Assembly: GCF_022808615.1 (NCBI RefSeq) | Contig: NZ_JAKZKS010000002.1 | Span: forward strand, 62,001 to 126,000 | Direction of reading: 5' to 3' | DNA length: 64,000 nt | DNA from: Bacillus sp. FJAT-47783 | GTDB taxonomy: Bacteria > Bacillota > Bacilli > Bacillales > Aeribacillaceae | Shown here: piece by piece, positions 32,849 through 41,310 of the stretch | Layout: the number at the start of each line of letters is the position of its first letter | Numbering within the stretch: position 1 is the first letter of the stretch | Position numbers and translations under genes: made by a program | Notes under the pieces: generated by a model | The model's input: only the letters and a program-made list of their open reading frames with translations | What the model was told of the DNA's origin: nothing | Database searches by the model: none

Positions 32849-32878
32849 ACCCCCTCTTCAACGAAGAGGGGGTTTTTA
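32849..32878 (+). terminator. eno terminator
   Basis: CCCCCTCTTC and GAAGAGGGGG pair around AAC, followed by TTTTTA. Confidence 0.95.
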
Positions 32879-32908
32879 TATTGGAACGAAAAATGAACAT
32901 TTATTCAT

Positions 32909-32938
32909 CAAAAAAAACCGAGGTAGCCCCCGGTCGTG
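32909..32938 (-). terminator. Terminator of the VOC gene
   Basis: On the minus strand ACCGGGGG..CCTCGGT forms a hairpin with a T-run TTTTTTT. It faces the eno terminator 30 bases away. Confidence 0.75.
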
Positions 32939-32940
32939 CA

Positions 32941-33348
32941 TTATTTGATTGTATAATTTAAATCCCAAATCACACCATAGCAGTCTTTCACTTTTGCAAA
33001 TTTAGCACCCCAAAATGTATCCTGTAGCTCCATTAATACAGATCCCTTTTCTTTTAAAGCAGCATAGATTTTTTCAATTTCTTCTTCACTTTCCATTTCA
33101 ATAGCTAGTGAGATGTTATTACCGATTTCAACGGTATGTCCAGGAAATGAATCAGATACCATAAAGAATAAACCGTCTTTTTTAAATTGTGCGTGCATAA
33201 TGCGATCAGCTGCTTCAGGAGGTGTTGGGAAATCAGCTTCACCAAACGTTTGAAGAGCAAGAATCTCTCCTTCAAATACTTCCTTATAGTATTCAAGAGC
33301 CTCTTTTGCCGTTCCATTAAATGATAAGTATGGCGTGACATGTTTCAT
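32941..33348 (-). CDS. VOC family (PhnB-like) protein
   Basis: A 135-residue vicinal-oxygen-chelate protein of the PhnB/3-demethylubiquinone-like group: KHVTPYLSFNGTAKEALEYY at the start, MHAQFKKDGLFFMVSD, and the C-terminal FWGAKFAKVKDCYGVIWDLN typical of this set. Members act in diverse metal-dependent reactions or resistance; function here is unassigned. ATG at 33348 follows TAGGAGTGG by 8 bases; upstream in-frame codons to 33435 lack a ribosome site. It is convergent with eno and divergent from secG. Confidence 0.8.
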   Translation of the reverse strand: MKHVTPYLSFNGTAKEALEYYKEVFEGEILALQTFGEADFPTPPEAADRIMHAQFKKDGLFFMVSDSFPGHTVEIGNNISLAIEMESEEEIEKIYAALKEKGSVLMELQDTFWGAKFAKVKDCYGVIWDLNYTIK

Positions 33349-33501
33349 GTGAACCACTCCTAAAATAGTATTTGTGACACATTGTCCTGCTAAGATGTTC
33401 ATATTCATTGTAAAATTTCTCCGCTTCTGAATCAAGGTGACAACCTTCTTGTTTTGTGGTAAATTGAAAATACCGGAATTGTGCGTTTTAGGAGGTGCCG
33501 T

Positions 33502-33729
33502 ATGAACACGCTATTCATTGTTTTATTAATTATCGTATCCATCGCACTGATCGCGGTTGTATTGTTACAATCAGGGAAAAGTGCAGGTCTTTCTGGTGCC
33601 ATTTCAGGTGGAGCTGAACAGTTATTTGGAAAACAAAAAGCACGAGGAATGGATTTAATTTTACATCGAATTACCGTCGTGCTCTCTGTATTATTCTTTG
33701 TGTTAACCATTTTAGTAGCATACTTTTAA
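33502..33729 (+). CDS. secG: Preprotein translocase subunit SecG
   Basis: A 75-residue membrane protein with two helices ([20 protein letters not shown] and [18 protein letters not shown]) joined by the conserved loop [20 protein letters not shown]. It assists SecYE translocation. ATG at 33502 follows TTAGGAGGTG. The order secG-est-rnr-smpB-ssrA is conserved in Bacillus. Confidence 0.95.
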   Translation: MNTLFIVLLIIVSIALIAVVLLQSGKSAGLSGAISGGAEQLFGKQKARGMDLILHRITVVLSVLFFVLTILVAYF

Positions 33730-33730
33730 G

Positions 33731-33766
33731 GAGGTCTGAACAATTGGTTTCAGGCCTTTTTTATGT
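33731..33766 (+). terminator. secG terminator
   Basis: AGGTCTGAA and TTTCAGGCCT pair around a short loop and are followed by TTTTTT. The next 230 bases before the esterase hold no recognised feature. Confidence 0.8.
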
Positions 33767-33996
33767 ACTAGGACTGCTGAATGTCATCTTTTTTTCCATT
33801 TTACTTTCTTTGCACCTTTTTGGGAAGGTGTTATTATTTGTGTAGGGATGAGCATACCGATGTATTACGCAGTTCACTGGATATTGAACTGTCAATGGTT
33901 TAACCATCTTATTGGGTCATTAACTTTAGTTGAACGAATTTGATTTTTATGGTTAGTTTAATAAATGATCATTATTTGCAGAAAGGAAGTTACATC

Positions 33997-34737
33997 ATGA
34001 GAGTAGTTACACCAAAACCATTTACGTTTGAGGGGGGAGAAAGAGCGGTTTTATTATTACACGGATTTACAGGCAATACAGCAGATGTTCGCATGCTCGG
34101 ACGCTTTTTACAAGATAGAGGCTATACGTGTCACGCTCCCCAATATAAAGGACATGGTGTTCCACCAGAAGAATTAGTACATACAGGTCCTGAAGATTGG
34201 TGGAAAGATGTCATGGATGGGTATAATTTTTTAAAAGAACAAGGGTATGAAAAAATTGCAGTTGCCGGGTTATCCTTAGGTGGTGTTTTTTCGCTTAAAT
34301 TAGGATACACTGTACCAGTAAAGGGAATTATTCCGATGTGTGCACCGATGTATATAAAAAGTGAAGAAACGATGTACAAAGGCGTCTTAGAATACGCGAG
34401 AAATTACAAACAGTTTGAAAGAAAAACAGAAGAGCAAATCAATGAAGAGATGGAAGCGTTCAAAAAGACGCCAATGAATACATTAAAAGCATTGCAAGAG
34501 CTCATCTCTGATGTTCGTCAACATGTTGATCTAATTTATGCACCTACGTTCGTTGTCCAAGCTCGTCACGATGAAATGATTAATACAAATAGTGCCAATA
34601 TTATTTATAACGAAGTAGAGTCTCATCATAAAAAGCTGAAATGGTATGAAGATTCAACACATGTCATTACATTAGATAAAGAGCGTGAGCAATTACATGA
34701 AGACATCTATGAGTTTTTAGAAAGTCTCGATTGGTAG
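33997..34737 (+). CDS. est: Carboxylesterase (Est30/YvaK type)
   Basis: Alpha/beta hydrolase of 246 residues. Oxyanion motif LLLHGFTGN at residues 24-32, nucleophile Ser in AGLSLGG (about 94), acid in VQARHDEMI (about 193) and His in DSTHVITLD (about 223). It closely follows the Est30 family of thermophilic bacilli, which hydrolyses short-chain esters. ATG at 33997 follows AAAGGAAG. It is adjacent to rnr with a 21-base gap. Confidence 0.92.
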   Translation: MRVVTPKPFTFEGGERAVLLLHGFTGNTADVRMLGRFLQDRGYTCHAPQYKGHGVPPEELVHTGPEDWWKDVMDGYNFLKEQGYEKIAVAGLSLGGVFSLKLGYTVPVKGIIPMCAPMYIKSEETMYKGVLEYARNYKQFERKTEEQINEEMEAFKKTPMNTLKALQELISDVRQHVDLIYAPTFVVQARHDEMINTNSANIIYNEVESHHKKLKWYEDSTHVITLDKEREQLHEDIYEFLESLDW

Positions 34738-34758
34738 ACTTGAAAGGAGGGCTGCCTG

Positions 34759-37080
34759 TTGGCAGAAATAAATCAACAGAAAATAGATGAGCTTCTCGAT
34801 TTTATGAGAGAAGAAACATATAAACCGTTAACGGTACAAGAATTAGAAGAAGCGTTACAAATAAAAGATGCCGTTGACTTTAAAGAGCTTGTCATTACAT
34901 TGAACCACTTGGAAGAAGAGGGGCATATTGTACGGACGAGGAGTAATCGGTACGGACTACCGGAGAAAATGAACTTGCTGAGAGGAACCGTTGTTGGTCA
35001 TTCACGTGGCTTTGCATTTGTTGAACCGAGTGAACCGGGCTTTGATGATGTTTTTATTCCACCAGGTGAGCTTAACAATGCGATGCACGGTGATACGGTG
35101 CTCGTTCGGTTAAGCTCAAAATCAAGTGGTGCAAGACAAGAAGGAACCGTTGTCCGCATCGTCGAGCGAGGTATCGTTGAAATTGTCGGAACCTATACAG
35201 AAAGCAAAAACTTCGGTTTTGTTATTCCGGATGATAAGAAGATTGTCAACGATATTTTCATCCCGAAAAATGCGAAGAACGGTGCGGTTGAAGGACATAA
35301 AGTCATCGTTCGGATCACGACTTATCCTGAGGGACGTTTAAGTGCTGAAGGGGAAGTTGTGAACATTTTAGGTCACAAAAATGACCCTGGTGTCGATATT
35401 TTATCAGTTATTCATAGCCACGGATTACCGCTAAGCTTCCCAGAAGACGTGTTACAGCAAGCAAATGAAACACCCGATACGATTGATGAAGCAGAGATTC
35501 CAAATCGAAGAGATTTACGTAATGATGTAATTGTGACGATTGATGGTGCAGATGCAAAAGACTTAGATGACGCCGTCACCGTTACGAAGCTTGAAAACGG
35601 TAACTATAAGCTCGGTGTACATATAGCGGATGTTAGCTACTATGTAAAAGAACATAGTCCAATTGATCGTGAAGCATTTGAGCGAGGGACAAGCGTTTAC
35701 TTAGTTGATCGCGTCATTCCGATGATTCCACACCGACTTTCAAATGGAATTTGTTCCTTAAATCCGAAAGTAGACCGATTAACATTGTCGTGTGAAATGG
35801 AAGTCGACTCAAACGGACAAGTTGTGCATCATGAAATTTTTCAAAGTGTCATTCGCACGACAGAACGGATGACCTATTCCGATGTAAATAAAATTTTAGT
35901 TGATCAAGACGAAGAACTTCGTCAACAATATGAGCCACTTGTTCCTATGTTTGAGACGATGGCAGAACTTGCGAATATTTTAAGGCAAAAACGGATGGAT
36001 CGCGGAGCCATTGATTTTGATTTTAAAGAAGCAAAAGTTCTTGTTGATGAAGAAGGAAAACCTTACGATGTCGCACTTAGGGAACGTTCTGTTGCTGAAC
36101 GGCTAATCGAAGAATTTATGCTTCTTGCCAATGAGACAGTCGCAGAGCATTTTCATTGGATGAATGTGCCGTTTATTTATCGAATTCACGAGGATCCAAA
36201 AGAAGAAAAGCTCCAACGCTTTTTAGAATTTATTGCAAACTTTGGATATGTCGTGAGAGGAAAAGGGAACGATATTCATCCTCGTGCCCTTCAAAATATT
36301 TTAGAAGAAGTCCAAGGAAAGCCTGAGGAGATGGTGATCTCAACCGTTATGCTTCGTTCCATGCAACAGGCGAAATATCATCCAGACAGTTTAGGACATT
36401 TCGGTTTATCAACCGAATTTTATACGCATTTTACTTCACCAATCCGTCGTTACCCAGATTTAATCGTACACAGACTGATTCGTACGTACTTAATTGAAGG
36501 GAAACTAGATGAGGCGACTCAGGCAAAATGGTCTGCAGAGCTTCATGATATCGCCGAGCATACGTCGAAAATGGAACGCAGAGCTGTTGATGCAGAGCGG
36601 GAAACGGATGAATTGAAGAAAGCGGAGTTTATGTTAAATAAAATTGGTGAAGAGTTTGATGGTATCATTAGCTCTGTTACAAATTTTGGTATATTTGTCG
36701 AATTACCTAATACGATTGAAGGACTTGTTCACGTTAGCTACATGACGGATGATTATTACCGCTATGATGACCGCCATTATGCGATGATTGGTGAGCGAAC
36801 TGGGAACGTATATCGAATCGGTGATGAAATAACAGTACGCGTTGTAAAGGTTGATAAAGATGAGCGCTCCATCGACTTTGAAATTGTCGGTATGAAAGGG
36901 TCAAGACGGAAACCAGCGGTGAAAAAGGAAGCTCCGAAAGTCATTAAAAGTGAGAAGAAGTCTCGTTCAAAAGATGAGTGGTCAACAAGACCACCGAAAA
37001 ATCAAAAAAAGAAGAAAAAGAAAAAATTTTACGAAAACGTTCCAAAAAGCAAAAAGGGTCGTAAAAAGAAAAAAAGATAA
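34759..37080 (+). CDS. rnr: Ribonuclease R
   Basis: 3'-5' exoribonuclease for structured RNA and trans-translation targets. Order: N-terminal winged helix (1-65), two cold-shock domains (about 70-230), RNB catalytic domain with DAKDLDDAV (about 268) and an S1 domain ([18 protein letters not shown], about 630-710), then a Lys-rich tail (residues 715-773) with long K runs. It has 773 residues. It starts with TTG at 34759 after GAAAGGAGG. Location before smpB and ssrA fits its role in degrading messages on stalled ribosomes. Confidence 0.97.
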   Translation: MAEINQQKIDELLDFMREETYKPLTVQELEEALQIKDAVDFKELVITLNHLEEEGHIVRTRSNRYGLPEKMNLLRGTVVGHSRGFAFVEPSEPGFDDVFIPPGELNNAMHGDTVLVRLSSKSSGARQEGTVVRIVERGIVEIVGTYTESKNFGFVIPDDKKIVNDIFIPKNAKNGAVEGHKVIVRITTYPEGRLSAEGEVVNILGHKNDPGVDILSVIHSHGLPLSFPEDVLQQANETPDTIDEAEIPNRRDLRNDVIVTIDGADAKDLDDAVTVTKLENGNYKLGVHIADVSYYVKEHSPIDREAFERGTSVYLVDRVIPMIPHRLSNGICSLNPKVDRLTLSCEMEVDSNGQVVHHEIFQSVIRTTERMTYSDVNKILVDQDEELRQQYEPLVPMFETMAELANILRQKRMDRGAIDFDFKEAKVLVDEEGKPYDVALRERSVAERLIEEFMLLANETVAEHFHWMNVPFIYRIHEDPKEEKLQRFLEFIANFGYVVRGKGNDIHPRALQNILEEVQGKPEEMVISTVMLRSMQQAKYHPDSLGHFGLSTEFYTHFTSPIRRYPDLIVHRLIRTYLIEGKLDEATQAKWSAELHDIAEHTSKMERRAVDAERETDELKKAEFMLNKIGEEFDGIISSVTNFGIFVELPNTIEGLVHVSYMTDDYYRYDDRHYAMIGERTGNVYRIGDEITVRVVKVDKDERSIDFEIVGMKGSRRKPAVKKEAPKVIKSEKKSRSKDEWSTRPPKNQKKKKKKKFYENVPKSKKGRKKKKR

Positions 37081-37221
37081 TATAAGTTGATGAATAAAGG
37101 GAAGAGCACGGGAAGCATTTCTCGGTTCTTCTTTTCATTACATTGAGATACTAGGGGATTTTTGTTATAATTGTTTTTATCGCTAAAACATACGTTCTTT
37201 TTGTCGGAGAGGAGGATGGAC

Positions 37222-37695
37222 ATGCCAAAGGGAGAAGGTAAGACGGTTGCCCAAAATAAAAAAGCATATCATGATTATTTTATTGAAGAAACTTATGAGG
37301 CTGGAATCGTCCTTCAAGGAACGGAAATTAAGTCAATTAGGCTCGGGCGTGTAAACTTAAAAGATTCTTTCGCTCGTATTGATAAAGGGGAAGTATTCCT
37401 ACACAATATGCACATTAGTCCATACGAACAAGGAAATCGTTATAATCATGAACCGCTAAGAACTAGAAAATTGTTGCTTCATAAAAAAGAAATTAGCAAA
37501 TTAATTGGTACGACGAAGGAACAAGGTTATTCGTTAGTGCCATTAAAACTTTATTTGAAAAACGGATTTGCGAAAGTGCTAATAGGTCTCGGTAAAGGGA
37601 AAAAGAAATATGATAAACGTGAGGACTTGAAAAAGAAAGAAGCAAAACGCGAAATTGAACGTGCCTTTAGTCAACGTCAAAAAGGAAAGTATTAA
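37222..37695 (+). CDS. smpB: SsrA-binding protein SmpB
   Basis: Binds the tRNA-like part of tmRNA and brings it to stalled ribosomes. OB-fold motifs [13 protein letters not shown] and [20 protein letters not shown] are present, with a basic C-terminal tail ([18 protein letters not shown]) that enters the mRNA channel. It has 157 residues. ATG at 37222 lies 6 bases after GGAGAGGAGG. Its RNA partner is encoded 135 bases downstream and is intron-split. Confidence 0.97.
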   Translation: MPKGEGKTVAQNKKAYHDYFIEETYEAGIVLQGTEIKSIRLGRVNLKDSFARIDKGEVFLHNMHISPYEQGNRYNHEPLRTRKLLLHKKEISKLIGTTKEQGYSLVPLKLYLKNGFAKVLIGLGKGKKKYDKREDLKKKEAKREIERAFSQRQKGKY

Positions 37696-37829
37696 TTTTT
37701 ACAGTAAATTACAATTGCATTATCCGATAGATTTGTTATAATAATAAGTGTCATTGCCAGTTGAAAGTTTTTTAAAAGATGCATTTAAGTTCGATTGATA
37801 CTTTTCCGTATTATTTTCCTTTATATCAT

Positions 37830-38473
37830 GGGGACGTTACGGATTCGACAGGGGTAGATCGAGCTTAGGTTGCGAGCCGGAGGGATCGTCTCCGTCATAA
37901 ACGTCAAGCCAATAATAACTGGCAAATCTAACAACAATTTCGCTTTAGCTGCCTAATATCAGCTAGCGGTTCCTCCCTCCATCGCCCATGTGGTAGGGTA
38001 AGGGACTCACTCTAAGTGGGCTACGCCTGATTCCGCCGTCTGAGGATGATGGAAGAGAACAATCAGACTAGCTGCCCGGCCGCCTGTCGGTAGGCATAAG
38101 GGACAGCGAACTGTAAATATGCCGACTACGCTCGTAGATGCTTAAGTGGCGATATTTCTGGACGTGGGTTCGATTAGTAAATAGTCGCCTTATGTGGTAA
38201 CACATAAGTGAAAATCCAGCTTTATCGGTGAAACCTAAGTCACGTCTAAACGTGATATGGCAATGCCGAGCGGTATGTGGAGCAATCCAACAGCCGTGTA
38301 TCGACTTATAGGCTTCCATTAGGTATGGAAGTACTAGGATGCGAAATTCTACCTATTTGGTAAATCTACATTTCGCATAAGACGCTGGAGGACCTGTTCA
38401 ATTTTAAACAGGTTCAAGATATAGTCAGTGCCATGACGAAAGCATGGAATAGCACGTCCCACCGTCTCCACCA
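37830..38473 (+). ncRNA. ssrA: tmRNA (ssrA), interrupted by a group I intron
   Basis: The 5' end GGGGACGTTACGGATTCGAC and the 3' end ACCGTCTCCACCA form the tRNA-Ala-like acceptor, with CCA encoded. The tag frame starts at 37921: GKSNNNFALAA followed by TAA at 37954, giving a tag AGKSNNNFALAA once the first Ala is added from the charged tmRNA. The T-arm is split: GGGTTCGAT ends at 38174 and TCCCACC resumes at 38457. Removing the 282 bases between restores GGGTTCGATTCCC, the T-loop of Bacillus tmRNA. Spliced length is 362 bases, in the normal range. Mature function therefore needs splicing. Confidence 0.95.
38175..38456 (+). other. Group I self-splicing intron in the tmRNA T-loop
   Basis: The boundaries follow the group I rule: last exon base U (38174), last intron base G (38456). 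P1 can form between exon CGAU and GUCG at 38184-38187 with the expected U.G pair at the splice site. P2 is CTTATGTG-GTAA-CACATAAG (38189-38208). GGCAATGCCGAGC (38259) resembles the P4/Q element and AAGATATAGTC (38416) the P7 3' strand/S element. P8 may be ACCTGTT/AACAGGT (38391-38413) and P9 CCATG/CATGG (38431-38447). There is no ORF, so it has no homing endonuclease of its own. Confidence 0.9.
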
Positions 38474-38502
38474 TACATAGTTTGGTGGTAAATGCGAAAT
38501 AA

Positions 38503-38536
38503 CACGGACTTACTAATCATGGTAAGTCCGTTTTTG
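38503..38536 (+). terminator. ssrA terminator
   Basis: ACGGACTTAC and GTAAGTCCGT pair around TAATCATG, followed by TTTT. Confidence 0.9.
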
Positions 38537-38570
38537 CGTTAAGAATAAATAATGTGCAAATAAAGATTTG

Positions 38571-38694
38571 ACATAAGACACTGGAGGACCTAATTTCAAA
38601 CAAAATCGAGATATAGTGAGTGCCATGATGAGAGCATGGAATAGCACGACCTATTGTTTCCGTCTTACATAGTTTGGTGATAATACGAAATTGC
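38571..38694 (+). pseudogene. Degenerate second copy of intron 3' half, ssrA 3' exon and flank
   Basis: This segment parallels 38374-38500: ATAAGACACTGGAGGACC, then AGATATAGTGAGTGCCATG, AGAGCATGGAATAGCACG and CATAGTTTGGTG all match the first copy closely. The P9 hairpin is kept but the P8 arms are lost, and the exon 2 part (CCTATTGTTTCCGTCTTA) no longer matches the acceptor stem and has no CCA. It cannot act as tmRNA or intron. The similarity continues past the gene end, so the duplicated unit includes downstream flank. Confidence 0.85.
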
Positions 38695-38712
38695 TAAAGG
38701 ATTTAACAAAAA

Positions 38713-38744
38713 AAGGAGTTGGCATCTTAGCAACTCCTATTATT
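38713..38744 (+). terminator. Hairpin after the degenerate ssrA copy
   Basis: AGGAGTTG and CAACTCCT pair around a 9-base loop, followed by ATTATTTATTT. Confidence 0.6.
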
Positions 38745-39040
38745 TATTTAGAATAAAAAAGACCTAGTTATTAAAGTGCAATTACAAGTGAAAAAGTAGT
38801 GTTTATTTTGATATATATACCAAATGTAAAATAGATATTATATCTTAATAATATAATTAAAACTTCAATCAATATATTATTTATAATTTATTTGTATTTT
38901 AATATATCAAAATAATAGACTTTAGGACCTTAAGATTGGTAAATATGACTCTTTATTTTCATAGATGAGATAATTAGACTAAAGTTACTTCACCGGTGAG
39001 AGTAAATTGATATATTTTTTACGAGGAGATAAGGAGAAAT
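38745..39040. other. AT-rich spacer downstream of ssrA
   Basis: About 295 bases, very rich in A and T compared with its neighbours, with no ORF. It ends with the AAGGAG ribosome site of the next gene. The composition change right after tmRNA suggests acquired DNA. Confidence 0.5.
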
Positions 39041-39044
39041 CACT

Positions 39045-39737
39045 ATGAAAAAATTTTTGATGAAGTCTTTCCTTGCATTTAGTATGATTCTTAGCCTTGT
39101 TTGGTTACCGACTCCTTCAGCAATGGCAGCATCCAGTACAATTACTGATATCTATGGATCCCCTGTAAGTTCAGTTCGTAAATATATTGTGGTGCCAGCT
39201 AATCAAGAACTATTAGGAAAAGAAGAAGATAATAAAAATCTTCACGGGCTTACGTATGAAGGCTCTTATCCTATTGCATATGCTGAAAAAAGCTATTATA
39301 AAAATAAAGTAATGACTCAGGCGAGTAAAAATTATTATGGAACACCCGTTATGCTTAGGCTCGAAAAAGATCATGACGTAATAACAGAAAGAACACTGCG
39401 GGACAAGGATCATGTCGTTATGTATATGACTGGAATTAATAAGTTTGTAGACGCTTCAGACCGTGGGTGGATCTCATTATCCAATGATGGAAGCTTTATG
39501 ACGATCGAAAAGAAAGGTTCGAATAAAGTTGCGTTTAAAGTAGGAAAAGCTGACTTTTATTACAATTCAACAGGTCAATTAACAGACTGGTATAATGCAG
39601 ATGAAAGTATGTCTTATTACGATGTAGATACGTATTTTCACGTTCAACCATCATTTCAAATGTTTTCTGACAACAATAAATCTTGGGGAATTTCTTGGTA
39701 CAGTCCTTTCGAATATTATTTAGTCCCTGCAGAATGA
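39045..39737 (+). CDS. Secreted protein of unknown function, possibly beta-trefoil
   Basis: A 230-residue protein with a clear signal peptide (KKFLMKSFLAFSMILSLVWL then PSAMAA, cleavage near residue 28-29). The mature part is rich in short beta-strand patterns and aromatic residues, with ITDIYGSPVSSVRKYIVVPA near its start and RGWISLSNDGSFMTIEKK in the middle; such spacing recalls beta-trefoil proteins (Kunitz STI or ricin-like), but I cannot assign a family. No Cys, no anchor, no catalytic motif. It stands alone in the AT-rich accessory stretch after ssrA, with GATAAGGAG as ribosome site. Confidence 0.75.
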   Translation: MKKFLMKSFLAFSMILSLVWLPTPSAMAASSTITDIYGSPVSSVRKYIVVPANQELLGKEEDNKNLHGLTYEGSYPIAYAEKSYYKNKVMTQASKNYYGTPVMLRLEKDHDVITERTLRDKDHVVMYMTGINKFVDASDRGWISLSNDGSFMTIEKKGSNKVAFKVGKADFYYNSTGQLTDWYNADESMSYYDVDTYFHVQPSFQMFSDNNKSWGISWYSPFEYYLVPAE

Positions 39738-39822
39738 TTTTTTTATTTTAATGAAATCGAGAAAAACGAAAGTCCGAAATAAAAAATAGCGCACCTTTAT
39801 GGTACGCATCATAATAGGTGCT

Positions 39823-39933
39823 GTCCGAAAAGTAGTTTTTACGCCCCAAAATAGAAAAAGGTAGACCCAAAGAATGTTGACTTTACAGCATTCCTTGGGT
39901 CTTAATTTTGGAGTATTTTACCCTAATACGGAC
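39823..39933. repeat. 111-bp inverted-repeat element, IS-end or MITE-like
   Basis: Outer GTCCG / CGGAC, then CCCCAAAAT / ATTTTGGAG and an inner GACCCAAAGAATG / CATTCCTTGGGTC hairpin. The left end GTGCTGTCCGAAAAGTAG resembles ends of IS1182-type insertion sequences as I recall them. No transposase is present. It sits between the secreted-protein gene and the GlsB-like gene; the rest of the 287-base gap shows nothing clear. Confidence 0.45.
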
Positions 39934-40024
39934 TAAAAGAGCTGGGCGAATGCCCGGTATTTCCTGATGAAAGATATAGACTAATTATAACCTTTACAGT
40001 ATGGTAGATGATGATTTTGTTCAA

Positions 40025-40276
40025 TCACCGCTTCCGAGCTAAAGTTCGAATCCATCCTACGGTAAATACAATGATCATAGAACCGACGATGGCTGGAATG
40101 ATAGAAAGCCCGAAAATTTTCGGTCCCCAAGCACCAAATAGGGCTGTACCAAGCCATGCACCGATAAAACCGGCTAATACATTTCCGACTACGCCTCCAG
40201 GCATATCTCGTCCGATTAATATGCTTGCAAACCAACCTATAATGCCACTCATGAACAGAAATAATAGAACATCCAC
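40025..40276 (-). CDS. GlsB/YeaQ/YmgE family membrane protein
   Basis: An 83-residue protein with three hydrophobic helices and the glycine-rich repeats of the transglycosylase-associated (GlsB/YeaQ/YmgE) family: SGIIGWFASILIGRDMPGG, NVLAGFIGAWLGTALFG and IPAIVGSMIIVFTVGWI. The family is linked to envelope or general stress in many bacteria. GTG at 40276 follows AAGGGGGAATAACG. Confidence 0.88.
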   Translation of the reverse strand: MDVLLFLFMSGIIGWFASILIGRDMPGGVVGNVLAGFIGAWLGTALFGAWGPKIFGLSIIPAIVGSMIIVFTVGWIRTLARKR

Positions 40277-40361
40277 CGTTATTCCCCCTTAATCATTAGA
40301 ATATACCTCTAGGGGGAATAATGTTCCTCATTAAACATATATTGAGGATCTCATTAACAAG

Positions 40362-40492
40362 AGAACACGATAAAATAACAGTTGTTTCCTCTTCTGCTTT
40401 GAATCTCCATCCTTCCATCATCGAGTGCTACAATTTCTTTAATGATCGAAAGACTTAAGCCTGTCTCGCCTGTTTTTCGTAATCGAGATTTT
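40362..40492 (-). pseudogene. Relic of a histidine kinase 3' end
   Basis: On the minus strand this stretch parallels the last ~130 bases of the kinase gene at 44677-46077: CGATAAAATAACAG, AATCTCCATC, ACAATTTCTTT and GATCGAAAG blocks match in the same order and spacing. In translation it would be the ATPase G2-box end (GLGLSIVKEIVALHDG in the intact gene). It lacks everything upstream and has no start. It lies on the left flank of the nos-like operon while the intact kinase is on the right flank. Confidence 0.8.
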
Positions 40493-40609
40493 AACAATTA
40501 CAAATAAAAGCACCCCATCTCAATAATAGATTATCCAAAATATTTCCATAAAAATTTCAAAGTTAGCACACAACTTTTTACTACAATAAACATCGGGAGG
40601 GGAAATGAA

Positions 40610-41260
40610 ATGAAAAAATGTTTTTTATTTGCAATTGTTTCATTATTCATGTTAGCGCTTGCAGCATGTGGAGGTGCAGGTAATAATGAATCAACAGAAG
40701 AAAAGAGTGAAGAAACAGTAGAAAATTCTACGAAGGAGGAGAAGGTAGAAGAAGTATCCTTGAAAGAGCCTGATGAAGAAACGGAATGTGTTTATTGTCA
40801 AATGACGGTTTATACGAAGGACAGCGATATGGGAATGTTTTCTGCTCAAGCACTTACAGAAGATGGAGAGAACTTGTTCTTTGATGATATCGGCTGTATG
40901 TTAAATCAAGAAAGAATGGATAATACAACGTTTAAGGAAAAGTATGTCCGCGACTACAATACGCGTGAGTGGACAAAGCTTGAAGAAGCAACAATTGTAA
41001 AGGCTGAAATTAAAACGCCAATGAACTATGGCTATGCGTTTTTCACAAAAGAGGACGAAGCCAAATCGTTTATCGAAGAACATGGTAGTGATAAAGCAAA
41101 AATTAGCACTCTATCTGATATTGATGAAGTGGCAAGTCATCGCCATATAAAGAAAATGGAGAAAATGAAAAACGGATCGAGTGAAGATCATGGTGAAGAG
41201 CACGACATGAATGATGGGCATGCTGACACCAATGAAAGCATGGATATGAGTCACAATTAA
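40610..41260 (+). CDS. nosL: NosL-family lipoprotein (copper-binding), His-rich
   Basis: A 216-residue lipoprotein: signal peptide with lipobox LALAACGG (Cys at 20), an acidic linker, then a NosL domain with CVYCQMTVY near residue 63 (CxxCxM copper site) and FFDDIGCML near 100. The tail is rich in His, Asp and Met (EDHGEEHDMNDGHADTNESM), which could bind extra copper. NosL delivers Cu(I) for the nitrous oxide reductase CuZ site in denitrifiers. It is first in a five-gene run with a second NosL at 42570. GGGAGGGG precedes ATG 40610. Confidence 0.88.
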   Translation: MKKCFLFAIVSLFMLALAACGGAGNNESTEEKSEETVENSTKEEKVEEVSLKEPDEETECVYCQMTVYTKDSDMGMFSAQALTEDGENLFFDDIGCMLNQERMDNTTFKEKYVRDYNTREWTKLEEATIVKAEIKTPMNYGYAFFTKEDEAKSFIEEHGSDKAKISTLSDIDEVASHRHIKKMEKMKNGSSEDHGEEHDMNDGHADTNESMDMSHN

Positions 41261-41310
41261 GGAAAGGGCTAAAGGGCAATCATTTAGCCCTTTTAGAATT
41301 GGAGGCGCGT

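Noticed and set aside
38541-38700. A second functional tmRNA or a second group I intron
   Set aside because: The P8 pairing, the 5' intron half and the acceptor stem with CCA are all missing from this copy.
39741-40024. A short transposase gene in the IS-like region
   Set aside because: No open frame with DDE or HUH-type residues is present; only inverted repeats are seen.
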